The position numbers and the translations under genes were made by a program. This document shows, piece after piece, positions 36,834 through 45,499 of a stretch of DNA of 64,000 nucleotides. Within the stretch, counting starts at the first letter, position 1; each line of letters begins with the position of its first letter. The notes under the pieces are model-generated. The model was not told where the DNA came from. It did not search any database and saw nothing but the letters and a program-made list of their open reading frames with translations. This DNA comes from Luteipulveratus flavus (GTDB lineage: Bacteria; Actinomycetota; Actinomycetes; Actinomycetales; Dermatophilaceae), in NCBI RefSeq assembly GCF_029439465.1, contig NZ_JAROAV010000031.1, positions 124,001 through 188,000 of the forward strand, written 5' to 3'.

Positions 36834-36905
36834 CGCCCCCTGCAGGATTCGAACCTGCGCTCCCGCCTCCGGAGGGCGGTGCTCTATCCCCTGAGCTAAG
36901 GGGGC
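36834..36905 (-). tRNA. tRNA-Arg (anticodon CCG)
   Basis: 72-nt cloverleaf: acceptor GCCCCCT/AGGGGGC, D arm GCTC-AGGGGATA-GAGC, anticodon stem CCGCC/GGCGG with loop CTCCGGA (anticodon CCG, reading CGG), T arm GCAGG-TTCGAAT-CCTGC, discriminator G. CCA is not encoded. Candidate -10 TAGTCT at 36935-36940. An ArgS-related gene follows divergently. Confidence 0.95.
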
Positions 36906-37023
36906 GTGCGCCCGACGTGCGGACGCGAGGAGAAAGACTAACAGCCCTCGAGGGCCGCCTCGGCGAGGGTCGGGCTCCGCGCGACCACGGCTGCCGCCGG
37001 AGCCGCGTTCCTAGACTGCCTTC

Positions 37024-37797
37024 GTGACCCCGTACCGCCTCGGCGCCGCCCTCTCGGCGGTCCTCGGAGCGCCCGTACGGATTCGCCCGGACCTCGGGCA
37101 GGCGCCGGTGCGTTGGACCACCACCGTGCTCCGCGACCACCGGGTCCGCGACGCCGGCGGGGTCGACCGGCTCCGCGCGATGGCCACCGACCTGCCCGGC
37201 GTCACGGTCGACGCCGAGGACCTGCTGACGTTCGACGTCGACCCGGCCGGGGTGGAGGCGATGCTCGCAGAGCCGCTGAGTGACACGGACGTGGCCGCGG
37301 CCGGCGCGCTCGCGCGTGACCTGCGCGACCCGTCCCGCCCGTGGCTGCTCACCCGCGACGGCAGGCGTTCGACGTACGACGACCTGGCGGCACTGGTGGG
37401 CGACGCCGCCGCTCGCTGGGCGTCCGCCCGCTCCGCCGGTAGCGCGCGGGTGGACGTCGCCGTGGACGACCTCGCCTCGGCGACTCCGCAGAACCCGTCC
37501 TTCGCCGTCCTCCTCGCGCACGACCGCCTCGCCCGGGGACGCGCGCCGATCTCGTCGGGACGGCTCGTCGCGCTGGTGGGTGAGGCGCCGATGGCGCTCG
37601 CTGACACCGTCCGCACCGGCCGGACCCGGCCGTGGGTCCGGCACGTCGAGGCGGTCGCCACCGAGGTGCTCTCACCACGCCCGGACCCGCCCGCCGCGAC
37701 CGTCACGTGGACGGCGACCCGGGCGCGGGAGGCGGCCCGTATCGTTCTGGCGACCGGCCTGCAGACGGTCGGTGTACCAGCGCCTGCGCAGATCTGA
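37024..37797 (+). CDS. ArgS-related anticodon-binding-domain protein
   Basis: 257 residues without the catalytic HIGH/KMSKS domain of arginyl-tRNA synthetase. The C-terminal part carries a DALR-like signature (ATPQNPSFAVLLAHDRLARG, compare NPVFYVQYAHAR in ArgS). It resembles proteins annotated in Streptomyces as ArgS-related NrtL; function unproven. It precedes lysA by 9 nt, where many actinobacteria have argS itself, and lies divergent to tRNA-Arg. A full argS must lie elsewhere. GTG start. Confidence 0.7.
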   Translation: MTPYRLGAALSAVLGAPVRIRPDLGQAPVRWTTTVLRDHRVRDAGGVDRLRAMATDLPGVTVDAEDLLTFDVDPAGVEAMLAEPLSDTDVAAAGALARDLRDPSRPWLLTRDGRRSTYDDLAALVGDAAARWASARSAGSARVDVAVDDLASATPQNPSFAVLLAHDRLARGRAPISSGRLVALVGEAPMALADTVRTGRTRPWVRHVEAVATEVLSPRPDPPAATVTWTATRAREAARIVLATGLQTVGVPAPAQI

Positions 37798-37806
37798 GGA
37801 GGACGC

Positions 37807-39168
37807 GTGACCTCGCCCGACGTCAACACCCTGCACGCCCATGTCTGGCCGACGGCGACGACGCGGACGCCCGAGGGCGCCCTCCAGGTCGCCGGTGCCG
37901 ACGTCCGGGCGCTCGTCGCCGAGCACGGGACCCCGGTCTACCTGCTCGACGAGGCGGACGTCCGCCGCAGGGCCGTCGCCTTCCGCGACGCGTTCGCCAC
38001 TGCGTTCGAGCGGATCGGGACGCGGGCGGACGTGTACTACGCGGGCAAGGCGTTCCTGTCGACGGCGCTCGCGCGGTGGATCACGCAGGAGGGGCTGCGG
38101 CTCGACGTCTGCACCGGTGGGGAGCTGGCCATCGCGCGACGCGCCGGTGTGCCGGGGGCGAACATCGGGCTCCACGGCAACAACAAGTCGATGACCGAGA
38201 TCGCGGAGGCTGTCGAGTACGGCGTCGGACGGATCGTCGTGGACTCCTTCGAGGAGGTCGACCGGGTCGCCTCCGTCGCCCGGGCGCGCGGCGTGGTGGT
38301 CCCGGTGATGATCCGGGTCAAGGCCGGGGTCGAGGCGCACACGCACGAGTTCATCGCGACCGCCCACGAGGACCAGAAGTTCGGCTTCAGCCTGGCCGGC
38401 GGTCAGGTGTCGGACGCGGTCGCGGCGGTCCTCAAGCACCCGGATGCGCTGGCACTGCTGGGTTTTCACTCACACATCGGCAGCCAGATCTTCGAGGCCG
38501 AGGGCTTCCGGGTCGCGGCGACGCGCCTCATCGCCCTGCAGCTCGAGGTGGCCCGGGAGCACGGCATCACCCTGCCCGAGCTCGACCTCGGGGGCGGGTT
38601 CGGCATCGCCTACCTGCCCGATGACCGGCCGATGGCGCCGCAGGAGCTGGCCGACCAGCTCGCCGAGATCGTCGCGACGGCCTGTCACGAGCAGGGCGCT
38701 CCGGTGCCGCACATCTCGGTCGAGCCCGGCCGGGCGATCGTCGGGCCGGGCGGGGTCACCGTGTACGAGGTCGGGACGGTCAAGCCGGTGCAGGCCACCG
38801 ACGACCTGGTGCGCACGTACGTCTCGGTCGACGGCGGCATGAGCGACAACGCCCGTCCGGCCCTGTACGACGCTCGCTACACCTGCGTGCTCGCGAACCG
38901 CACCAGCGACGCCGCACCCGTTCAGTCGCGCGTCGTCGGCAAGCACTGCGAGAGCGGCGACATCGTGGTCCGCGACGTGCTGCTCCCGGGCGACGTGCAC
39001 GCCGGCGACCTGATCGCGGTACCCGCGACCGGTGCGTACTGCCGGAGCCTGGCCAGCCAGTACAACCACACGCCCCGCCCGCCCGTCGTCGCGGTGCGCG
39101 ACGGCGCGTCGCGGGTGGTCGTTCGCCGCGAGACCGTCGCGGACCTGCTGGCGCTGGAAGGGGAGTGA
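37807..39168 (+). CDS. lysA: Diaminopimelate decarboxylase
   Basis: 453-residue PLP enzyme making L-lysine from meso-diaminopimelate. PLP Lys in DVYYAGKAFLSTALARW; further fold type III motifs HSHIGSQIFE, ELDLGGGFGIAYLPDD, SVEPGRAIVGPGG and GKHCESGDIVVRDVLLPGD. GTG start with GAGGAGG 5 nt upstream. It overlaps hom by 4 nt; the order lysA-hom-thrC-thrB-rho is classical in actinobacteria. Confidence 0.95.
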   Translation: MTSPDVNTLHAHVWPTATTRTPEGALQVAGADVRALVAEHGTPVYLLDEADVRRRAVAFRDAFATAFERIGTRADVYYAGKAFLSTALARWITQEGLRLDVCTGGELAIARRAGVPGANIGLHGNNKSMTEIAEAVEYGVGRIVVDSFEEVDRVASVARARGVVVPVMIRVKAGVEAHTHEFIATAHEDQKFGFSLAGGQVSDAVAAVLKHPDALALLGFHSHIGSQIFEAEGFRVAATRLIALQLEVAREHGITLPELDLGGGFGIAYLPDDRPMAPQELADQLAEIVATACHEQGAPVPHISVEPGRAIVGPGGVTVYEVGTVKPVQATDDLVRTYVSVDGGMSDNARPALYDARYTCVLANRTSDAAPVQSRVVGKHCESGDIVVRDVLLPGDVHAGDLIAVPATGAYCRSLASQYNHTPRPPVVAVRDGASRVVVRRETVADLLALEGE

Positions 39169-40481
39169 GCGCCGTGAGCGAGTCATCGGTACGGGTGGCG
39201 CTGCTGGGCTGCGGCACCGTCGGCACGAGCGTGGCCCGTCGGCTCGTCGAGCACGCGGACGAGCTGGCCGCGCGCGTCGGGCGACCGCTGGAGATCGTCG
39301 GCGTTGCCGTACGCGACCCGGCGCGGCCCCGGCCGGACTCCGGGCTCGACCCCGCTCTGTTCACCACCGACGCGGAGGGCCTCGTGACACGGGCCGACGT
39401 CGTGATCGAGCTGATGGGTGGCATCGAGCCCGCCCGAGGCCTGCTGCTGCGCGCGATGGAGCACGGCGCGAGCGTCGTCACCGCGAACAAGGCGCTGCTC
39501 GGCGAGGACGGCCCCCGGCTGTACGAGTCGGCCGCGCGGCACGGCGTCGACCTCTACTACGAGGCGTCCGTCGCCGGGGCCATCCCGCTGCTGCGACCGC
39601 TGCAGATGTCGCTGGCCGGCGACTCGGTCGAGCGCGTGATGGGCATCGTCAACGGCACGACCAACTTCGTCCTCGACAAGATGGACCGCAGCAACGAGGA
39701 CCTGGACACGGTGCTCGCCGAGGCGCAGGCGCTGGGGTACGCCGAGGCCGACCCGACCGCCGACGTCGAGGGGTACGACGCCCGCGCCAAGGCCGCCATC
39801 CTCGCCTCGCTCGCGTTCCACACCCGGGTGGCCGCTCCGGACGTCAGCTGCGAGGGCATCATGAGCGTCACCGCCGAGGACATCCGCGCCGCCCGGAAGA
39901 TGGGCTGCGTCGTGAAGCTGCTCGCGATCTGCGCCCGGGTCCGCGACGACCGCGGCGAGGAGAGCCTGAGCGTGCGCGTCCACCCGACCCTCGTCCCGCG
40001 CTCGCACCCGCTGGCCTCGGTGCACGAGGCGTTCAACGCGGTCTTCATCGAGACCGCGCTCGCCGGCGAGCTGATGTTCTACGGCCAGGGCGCCGGCGGT
40101 GACCCGACCGCCTCGGCCGTGCTCGGCGACCTGGTGCAGGCCGCGCGACACAAGGTGACGGGCAGCCGCGGGCCGGGGGAGTCGGCGTACGCCGACCTGC
40201 CGATCCTCCCGCTCGCCCAGGTCGAGACGCGGTACGCGATCCGCGTCGACGTGCTGGACCGCACCGGCGTGCTCGCTCATGTCGCGAGCGCCTTTGCGGA
40301 GCACGGGGTCTCGATCGAGAGCATGCGTCAGGGGGTCCGCCGCAGCGGCGACGGCCTGGCGTCGATCACGATCGCGACGCACGCGGCGACGGACGCGGCC
40401 CTGGCCAGGACCGTCGACCGGCTGAGACTGCTCGACGACGTGAGCGCGGTGACGTCCGTCCTGCGCATGGAGGGGATCTGA
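39165..40481 (+). CDS. hom: Homoserine dehydrogenase
   Basis: 438-residue NAD(P)H enzyme at the branch to threonine and methionine. Rossmann motif [17 protein letters not shown], catalytic region [33 protein letters not shown]-terminal ACT domain ([20 protein letters not shown]) is for threonine feedback inhibition. GTG 39165 overlaps the lysA stop; GTG 39174 is an alternative. Confidence 0.95.
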   Translation: MSAVSESSVRVALLGCGTVGTSVARRLVEHADELAARVGRPLEIVGVAVRDPARPRPDSGLDPALFTTDAEGLVTRADVVIELMGGIEPARGLLLRAMEHGASVVTANKALLGEDGPRLYESAARHGVDLYYEASVAGAIPLLRPLQMSLAGDSVERVMGIVNGTTNFVLDKMDRSNEDLDTVLAEAQALGYAEADPTADVEGYDARAKAAILASLAFHTRVAAPDVSCEGIMSVTAEDIRAARKMGCVVKLLAICARVRDDRGEESLSVRVHPTLVPRSHPLASVHEAFNAVFIETALAGELMFYGQGAGGDPTASAVLGDLVQAARHKVTGSRGPGESAYADLPILPLAQVETRYAIRVDVLDRTGVLAHVASAFAEHGVSIESMRQGVRRSGDGLASITIATHAATDAALARTVDRLRLLDDVSAVTSVLRMEGI

Positions 40482-40482
40482 G

Positions 40483-41571
40483 ATGGCGCACCAGTGGCGC
40501 GGAGTGATCAACGAGTACGCCGACCGGTTGCCGCTGCTGGCGGGTGCACCGGTCGTGACGCTGGGTGAGGGCGGTACGCCGCTCATCCACGCCGAACGGC
40601 TGAGCGAGCGGGTCGGTGCCGACGTGCACATCAAGTACGAGGGCCTCAACCCCACCGGCTCGTTCAAGGACCGCGGCATGACCACGGCGATCTCGGTGGC
40701 GGCCAAGCACGGCGCCAAGGCGGTGATCTGCGCCTCGACCGGCAACACCAGCGCGTCGGCCGCCGCGTACGCCACCAAGGCCGGCATGACCTGCGGTGTC
40801 CTCGTGCCCGAGGGCAAGATCGCGATGGGCAAGCTCAGCCAGGCGATTGCCCACGGCGCGACGCTGCTGCAGGTGGACGGCAACTTCGACGACTGCCTCA
40901 CGCTCGCGCGCAAGCTCGCGGAGGCGTACCCCGTCGAGCTGGTCAACTCGGTCAACCCCGCCCGCATAGAGGGCCAGAAGACCGCGTCCTTCGAGATCGC
41001 CGAGGCGCTCGGCGACGCCCCCGACATCCACTGCCTGCCGGTCGGGAACGCCGGCAACATCACGGCGTACTGGCGCGGGTATCGCGAATCCCTCGACGCC
41101 GCAGGCGATCTGGGCGCTCTCGCGACCCGGACGCCGCGCATGTGGGGGTTCCAGGCGGCGGGTGCGGCGCCCATTGTCAAGGGTCATCCGATCGACCACC
41201 CGGACACCATCGCCACGGCCATCCGCATCGGCAACCCCGCGTCCTGGGAGCAGGCGCAGGCCGCGCGGGACGAGTCGGGCGGGCTGATCGACGCCGTCAG
41301 CGACGAGCAGATCCTGCGGGCGCACCGGCTGCTGTCGAGCACCGAGGGCATCTTCGTCGAGCCGGCGTCCGCCGCGAGCGTGGCCGGCCTGCTGATGCTG
41401 CACGAGCGCGGCGAGGTCCCGGCCGGCGCGCGCATCGTGTGCACCGTGACCGGTCACGGTCTCAAGGATCCCGGCTGGGCCCTGAAGAACGCGGACGGCA
41501 GCGACGTGCAGCCGACCCGGGTCCCCGTGGACGCGGTCACCGCCGCCACGGCACTCGACCTGGAGGGCTGA
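40483..41571 (+). CDS. thrC: Threonine synthase
   Basis: 362-residue PLP enzyme converting O-phosphohomoserine to threonine. PLP Lys in [11 protein letters not shown], glycine-rich phosphate loop in [28 protein letters not shown]. Short form typical of actinobacteria. The ATG lies one base after the hom stop. Confidence 0.95.
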   Translation: MAHQWRGVINEYADRLPLLAGAPVVTLGEGGTPLIHAERLSERVGADVHIKYEGLNPTGSFKDRGMTTAISVAAKHGAKAVICASTGNTSASAAAYATKAGMTCGVLVPEGKIAMGKLSQAIAHGATLLQVDGNFDDCLTLARKLAEAYPVELVNSVNPARIEGQKTASFEIAEALGDAPDIHCLPVGNAGNITAYWRGYRESLDAAGDLGALATRTPRMWGFQAAGAAPIVKGHPIDHPDTIATAIRIGNPASWEQAQAARDESGGLIDAVSDEQILRAHRLLSSTEGIFVEPASAASVAGLLMLHERGEVPAGARIVCTVTGHGLKDPGWALKNADGSDVQPTRVPVDAVTAATALDLEG

Positions 41572-41572
41572 G

Positions 41573-42520
41573 GTGCAGGACGTCGCCGTGGGCCGTTCGC
41601 TCGCGGTGCGGGTCCCGGCGAGCTCGGCCAACCTGGGTCCGGGGTTCGACTCGATCGGTCTCGCGCTCGGTCTGTGGGACCAGGTCTCGGTGACCGTCGG
41701 TGGGGTCGGCCTGCGCGTCGAGGTCAGCGGGGAGGGCGCCGCGGAGGTCCCGTACGACGAGGGGCACCTGGTCCACCGCGCCATGCTGACCGCGTGGGAC
41801 CACCTCGGCGTCCGGGCGCCGGAGGGTCTGGGCCTGGTGTGCCACAACGCGATTCCGCACGCACGCGGTCTCGGTTCGTCCGCCTCGGCCATCGTCGCCG
41901 GAGTCGCCGTCGCGGCGGGGCTCGCGGAGATGGACCTGACGTCCGCGGCCGGGCTCGCGATCGTCAACGACGTCGCGAGCGGCATCGAAGGGCACCCGGA
42001 CAACGCGTCGGCGAGCGTGTACGGCGGTCTCACCGTGTCCTGGGCGGACGACGCCGACGGGAGCGGCTGGCGCACGGCGTCCCTGGCCGTGCACCCCGAC
42101 CTTCGTCCCGTCGTCCTCGTCCCGGACGAGCGACTCTCGACGCACGAGGCGCGGGCGGCTCTGCCGGACCGGCTCGCCCTTGCCGACGCGGCGCGCAACA
42201 GCGGCCGCGCCGCCCTGCTCACCCACGCCCTCACCGCCGAGCCGGCGCTGCTGCTGCCGGCGACGCGCGACTGGCTGCACCAGGAGGCCCGCCGCGTGTC
42301 GTACCCGGTCACGATGGCGATGGTCGACCGGCTTCGGCGGGATGGTCACGCGGCGACGGTCTCCGGCGCCGGCCCGTCCGTGCTGGTGCTCGCGACCTGC
42401 GACACCGCGGCGAAGGTGGTGGACGCCGCCCGGTCGCACGCCGGCTGGCGAGTGCTCGAACCACAGATCCCCAGCACCGGTCTGCGGGTCGTTTCGCCCG
42501 AGATGGGCACCGGGGTGTAG
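41573..42520 (+). CDS. thrB: Homoserine kinase
   Basis: 315-residue GHMP kinase phosphorylating homoserine. Motif 1 VRVPASSANLGPGFDSIGLA, ATP loop IPHARGLGSSASAIVAGVAV, motif 3 TVSGAGPSVLVLATC. GTG start one base after the thrC stop. Last enzyme gene of the operon before the rho leader. Confidence 0.93.
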   Translation: MQDVAVGRSLAVRVPASSANLGPGFDSIGLALGLWDQVSVTVGGVGLRVEVSGEGAAEVPYDEGHLVHRAMLTAWDHLGVRAPEGLGLVCHNAIPHARGLGSSASAIVAGVAVAAGLAEMDLTSAAGLAIVNDVASGIEGHPDNASASVYGGLTVSWADDADGSGWRTASLAVHPDLRPVVLVPDERLSTHEARAALPDRLALADAARNSGRAALLTHALTAEPALLLPATRDWLHQEARRVSYPVTMAMVDRLRRDGHAATVSGAGPSVLVLATCDTAAKVVDAARSHAGWRVLEPQIPSTGLRVVSPEMGTGV

Positions 42521-42732
42521 ATTGTGGGGTGCACCACCACTCCACGGGTTTTCCCTCGGAGGTCACAGACCCGACGTCACACGTCGGGACCGGTGCACTC
42601 TTCTCCTCACGAGCGCGTGGCGCCGGCATCGGCGTCCGGGCAGCCGTGGGGCGCGTAGCCAGGGTCTGAGCCTGGCTGGTGAATACCCCAAACCCCGGCC
42701 AGACCGGGTCAGACGAGGGGGAAGGATCCTTC
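42518..42732 (+). promoter_or_regulatory. rho leader with candidate promoter and hairpin
   Basis: About 210 nt without a gene. TAGATT at 42518-42523, overlapping the thrB stop, is a fair -10 without a clear -35. A 7-bp hairpin CCCGACG-TCACA-CGTCGGG occupies 42570-42588. Long leaders before rho are often used for autoregulation by transcription termination. I see no known riboswitch. Confidence 0.4.
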
Positions 42733-44847
42733 GTGACAGACACCACCGAGGTCACCGCATCCACTGCGGGCGACTCGACACCTCGAGGTGGCCTCAGCGC
42801 CCTCAAGCTCGACGAGCTCAAGCAGCTCGCCGCGAGCATGGGCATCAGGGGCACCTCCAAGATGCGCAAGAGCGACCTGGTTGCCGCCATCGGCAGCGGT
42901 CGTAGCGGCGGCGGTCTCCAGACCACCGAGCCCGCGGCGCGTCGTGCGCCGCGCCGTGCCACCAGCACGGGTGCGCGACCGGCGAGCGCGCCGGACGCCG
43001 CGGCGACCCTGCCGGGCACCAGCCCGGTCGAGCCCGTGGTCACCGAGACTCGCGAGCCCTCCGCGCCCCGTGGCGCCGAGGACCGCGCCGTCGGCACCAT
43101 CGCCCGCGAGGAGCGTCCCGCCGAGGGCCGTGGGCGCGAGGCCGGCCAGCAGAACGACCGTCAGGGCCAGGAGCCCCGTGGCGACCACCAGGGCGAGGAA
43201 GCCCGTGGTGAGCGTGGCGACCGTGACCGTCAGGACGGTGGCAACCGTCAGGGCGGCAACGACAACCGTCAGGGCGGCAACGACAACCGCCAGGTCAACG
43301 AGAACCGTGGCAACCGCGGGGACCGTCAGGGCAACGAGTCCCGCGGTGAGCGCGGCGACCGTGACCGCCAGGACGGTGGCAACCGTCAGGGCGGCAACGA
43401 CAACCGTGACCGCCAGGGCAACGAGAACCGCGACAACCGCGGCGACCGTCAGGGCGGCAACGACCGCCAGGGCAACGAGTCCCGCGGTGAGCGCGGCGAC
43501 CGTGACCGCCAGGACGGTGGCAACCGTCAGGGCAACCAGAACCGCAGCGGCAACCGCGATGGCGGCAACCGCGACAGCGGCAACCGCGACGACGACGAGC
43601 GTCGCGGCCGTCGCCGCCAGCGCGGTCGGGACCGCAAGCGCGGCCGCGGGCGCGCCGAGGACTTCGGCGACGTCGACACCCAGGTGCGCGAGGACGACGT
43701 CCTCGTCCCCGTGGCCGGCATCCTGGACGTCCTGGACAACTACGCCTTCGTCCGGACCAGCGGCTACCTGCCCGGCTCGAACGACGTGTACGTGCCGCTC
43801 GGCATGGTCAAGAAGAACGGCATGCGCAAGGGCGACGCCATCACCGGTGCCATCAAGGCGCTGCGTGAGGGCGAGCAGCCGCCGGCGCGGCAGAAGTTCA
43901 ACGCGCTCGTGCGGGTCGACACGGTCAACGGCCAGACGCCCGACGAGGCCGGCAAGCGCGTGGAGTTCTCCAAGCTGACGCCGCTGTACCCCCAGGAGCG
44001 CCTGCGCCTGGAGGACGACCAGAAGAACATCACCAACCGGGTCATCGACCTCGTCGCTCCGATCGGCAAGGGCCAGCGCGGCCTGATCGTCGCCCCGGCG
44101 AAGTCCGGTAAGACGCTGGTCATGCAGTCGATCGCCAACGCGATCACGACCAACAACCCCGAGTGCCACCTGATGGTCGTCCTGGTGGACGAGCGTCCGG
44201 AGGAGGTCACCGACTTCCAGCGCTCGGTCAAGGGTGAGGTCATCGCCTCGACGTTCGACCGGCCGGCCGCCGACCACACCGAGGTCGCCGAGCTCGCCAT
44301 CGAGCGGGCCAAGCGCCTCGTCGAGATGGGCCACGACGTCGTCGTGCTCCTGGACGGCATCACCCGCCTGGGCCGTGCGTACAACCTCGCGGCCCCCGCG
44401 AGCGGACGCATCATGTCCGGTGGTGTCGACAGCGCTGCGCTCTACCCGCCGAAGAAGTTCTTCGGTGCGGCGCGCAACATCGAGAACGGTGGCTCGCTCA
44501 CCATCCTCGCGACCGCGCTGATCGACTCCGGCTCGAAGATGGACGAGGTCATCTTCGAGGAGTTCAAGGGCACCGGTAACTGGGAGCTGCGCCTGTCGCG
44601 TCAGCTCGCCGAGCGCCGCATCTTCCCGGCCGTCGACGTCAACGCCTCCGGCACCCGTCGCGAGGAGATCCTGCTGGCGGGCGACGAGCTGAAGATCATG
44701 TGGAAGCTGCGCCGGGTGCTTGCTGCGCTGGACTCGCAGCAGTCCGTCGAGCTGCTGCTGGACCGGCTGCGCAAGACCAAGAGCAACGTGGAGTTCCTGA
44801 TGCAGGTGCAGCAGACCTCCTCGATCAAGCTCGACGACGAGGACTGA
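42733..44847 (+). CDS. rho: Transcription termination factor Rho with RNDG-rich insertion
   Basis: 704-residue hexameric RNA helicase ending transcription. N-terminal Rho_N segment [33 protein letters not shown]. Then about residues 60-315 of low complexity, mostly Arg, Asn, Gly, Asp and Gln, followed by the cold-shock RNA-binding domain ([20 protein letters not shown]). The ATPase follows ([33 protein letters not shown], and [20 protein letters not shown]). The insertion is typical of actinobacterial Rho but here built of DNA repeats. GTG 42733 with GAAGGA upstream is chosen over the ATG-like start at 42679. Confidence 0.95.
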   Translation: MTDTTEVTASTAGDSTPRGGLSALKLDELKQLAASMGIRGTSKMRKSDLVAAIGSGRSGGGLQTTEPAARRAPRRATSTGARPASAPDAAATLPGTSPVEPVVTETREPSAPRGAEDRAVGTIAREERPAEGRGREAGQQNDRQGQEPRGDHQGEEARGERGDRDRQDGGNRQGGNDNRQGGNDNRQVNENRGNRGDRQGNESRGERGDRDRQDGGNRQGGNDNRDRQGNENRDNRGDRQGGNDRQGNESRGERGDRDRQDGGNRQGNQNRSGNRDGGNRDSGNRDDDERRGRRRQRGRDRKRGRGRAEDFGDVDTQVREDDVLVPVAGILDVLDNYAFVRTSGYLPGSNDVYVPLGMVKKNGMRKGDAITGAIKALREGEQPPARQKFNALVRVDTVNGQTPDEAGKRVEFSKLTPLYPQERLRLEDDQKNITNRVIDLVAPIGKGQRGLIVAPAKSGKTLVMQSIANAITTNNPECHLMVVLVDERPEEVTDFQRSVKGEVIASTFDRPAADHTEVAELAIERAKRLVEMGHDVVVLLDGITRLGRAYNLAAPASGRIMSGGVDSAALYPPKKFFGAARNIENGGSLTILATALIDSGSKMDEVIFEEFKGTGNWELRLSRQLAERRIFPAVDVNASGTRREEILLAGDELKIMWKLRRVLAALDSQQSVELLLDRLRKTKSNVEFLMQVQQTSSIKLDDED
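43207..43535 (+). repeat. Repeats within the rho insertion
   Basis: A segment encoding [16 protein letters not shown] recurs starting at 43207, 43345 and 43486, spacing 138 and 141 nt (46 and 47 codons), with nearly identical DNA. Shorter QGGNDNR units are interspersed. Expansion by unequal recombination is likely, so length may vary between strains. Confidence 0.8.
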
Positions 44848-44865
44848 TCGTCCGAAGTCGTACGC

Positions 44866-44899
44866 AGAGGGGCCGGGTTCGCAAGAACCCGGCCCCTCT
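44866..44899 (+). terminator. Terminator after rho
   Basis: Perfect 15-bp stem AGAGGGGCCGGGTTC (44866-44880) / GAACCCGGCCCCTCT (44885-44899) with a stable GCAA tetraloop, 18 nt past the stop and convergent with the next gene. Confidence 0.88.
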
Positions 44900-44912
44900 C
44901 ACGTGCCCCCTC

Positions 44913-45326
44913 TCAGCGCCGTCGACGCCGCCAGGCGATCGCGGCCGGGACCGTGAACGCCCAGAATCCGGATACCGGAACGAGCGCGACGCCCCAGACG
45001 GTGAGACCGACGAGCCCTAGGGACACGTACGCGGGGAGTGGCCCGCGCCGTTCCAGGTCTCGGACGTGGGCCGCGAGCAGAAGCGCGGCGAGCCCGGCGG
45101 TCGCGTACCAGAACGCGGCGGACCGTTCGTCCAGCAGTGCCGGGTCAGCGTCGACCTGTCCGATGACGCCACCGCGGACGATCCCGCTCACGGCGTCGCC
45201 GTAGAGCAGAGGCGTCATCGCGACGTGGACGGCGCCGATGACGGCGAGGGATCGCGCCGCCCACGGCGCGTGGGCCGGCGCCGGAGAGTCCTGAGCCGGC
45301 AGCGGTCGTGAGATGTCGGTGGTCAT
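44913..45326 (-). CDS. Small four-helix membrane protein (DUF6463-like)
   Basis: 137 residues with four hydrophobic segments (AARSLAVIGAVHVAMTPLLY; FWYATAGLAALLLAA; AYVSLGLVGLTVWGVALVPV; FWAFTVPAAIAW) and a basic C-terminal tail. The pattern, including the early HV and the central RS-AFWY block, resembles the DUF6463 family. Function unknown. Single-gene unit between the rho terminator and a family B repeat. Confidence 0.65.
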   Translation of the reverse strand: MTTDISRPLPAQDSPAPAHAPWAARSLAVIGAVHVAMTPLLYGDAVSGIVRGGVIGQVDADPALLDERSAAFWYATAGLAALLLAAHVRDLERRGPLPAYVSLGLVGLTVWGVALVPVSGFWAFTVPAAIAWRRRRR

Positions 45327-45439
45327 GACGAGTCTCCTCGGGGTGGGTGGACCCCACCGTGACCGACGGGCACTCGCGGCGGGATCCCCCCGGGGAGGGG
45401 AGGAGCTCGCAAGGACGGGGGAGCCGGAGCCTTCGCGCC

Positions 45440-45493
45440 GGCACAAGGTGGTGCCGGGCACAGGTATGCGTGTGCCCGGCACCACCTCTTGCC
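45440..45493. repeat. Palindromic repeat family B, copy 3
   Basis: 54-nt inverted repeat from GGCACAAGGTGGTGCCGGGC to GCCCGGCACCACCTCTTGCC, the most symmetrical copy. It is 6 nt past the stop of the amidase gene on the minus strand and probably terminates it. It aligns end to end with the two copies near 28.5 kb. Confidence 0.85.
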
Positions 45494-45499
45494 GGTGCG

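Noticed and set aside
42709-44334. 541-codon antisense frame through rho, rich in Val and Ala
   Set aside because: Mirror of the RND-rich repeats; no start signal or recognisable domain.
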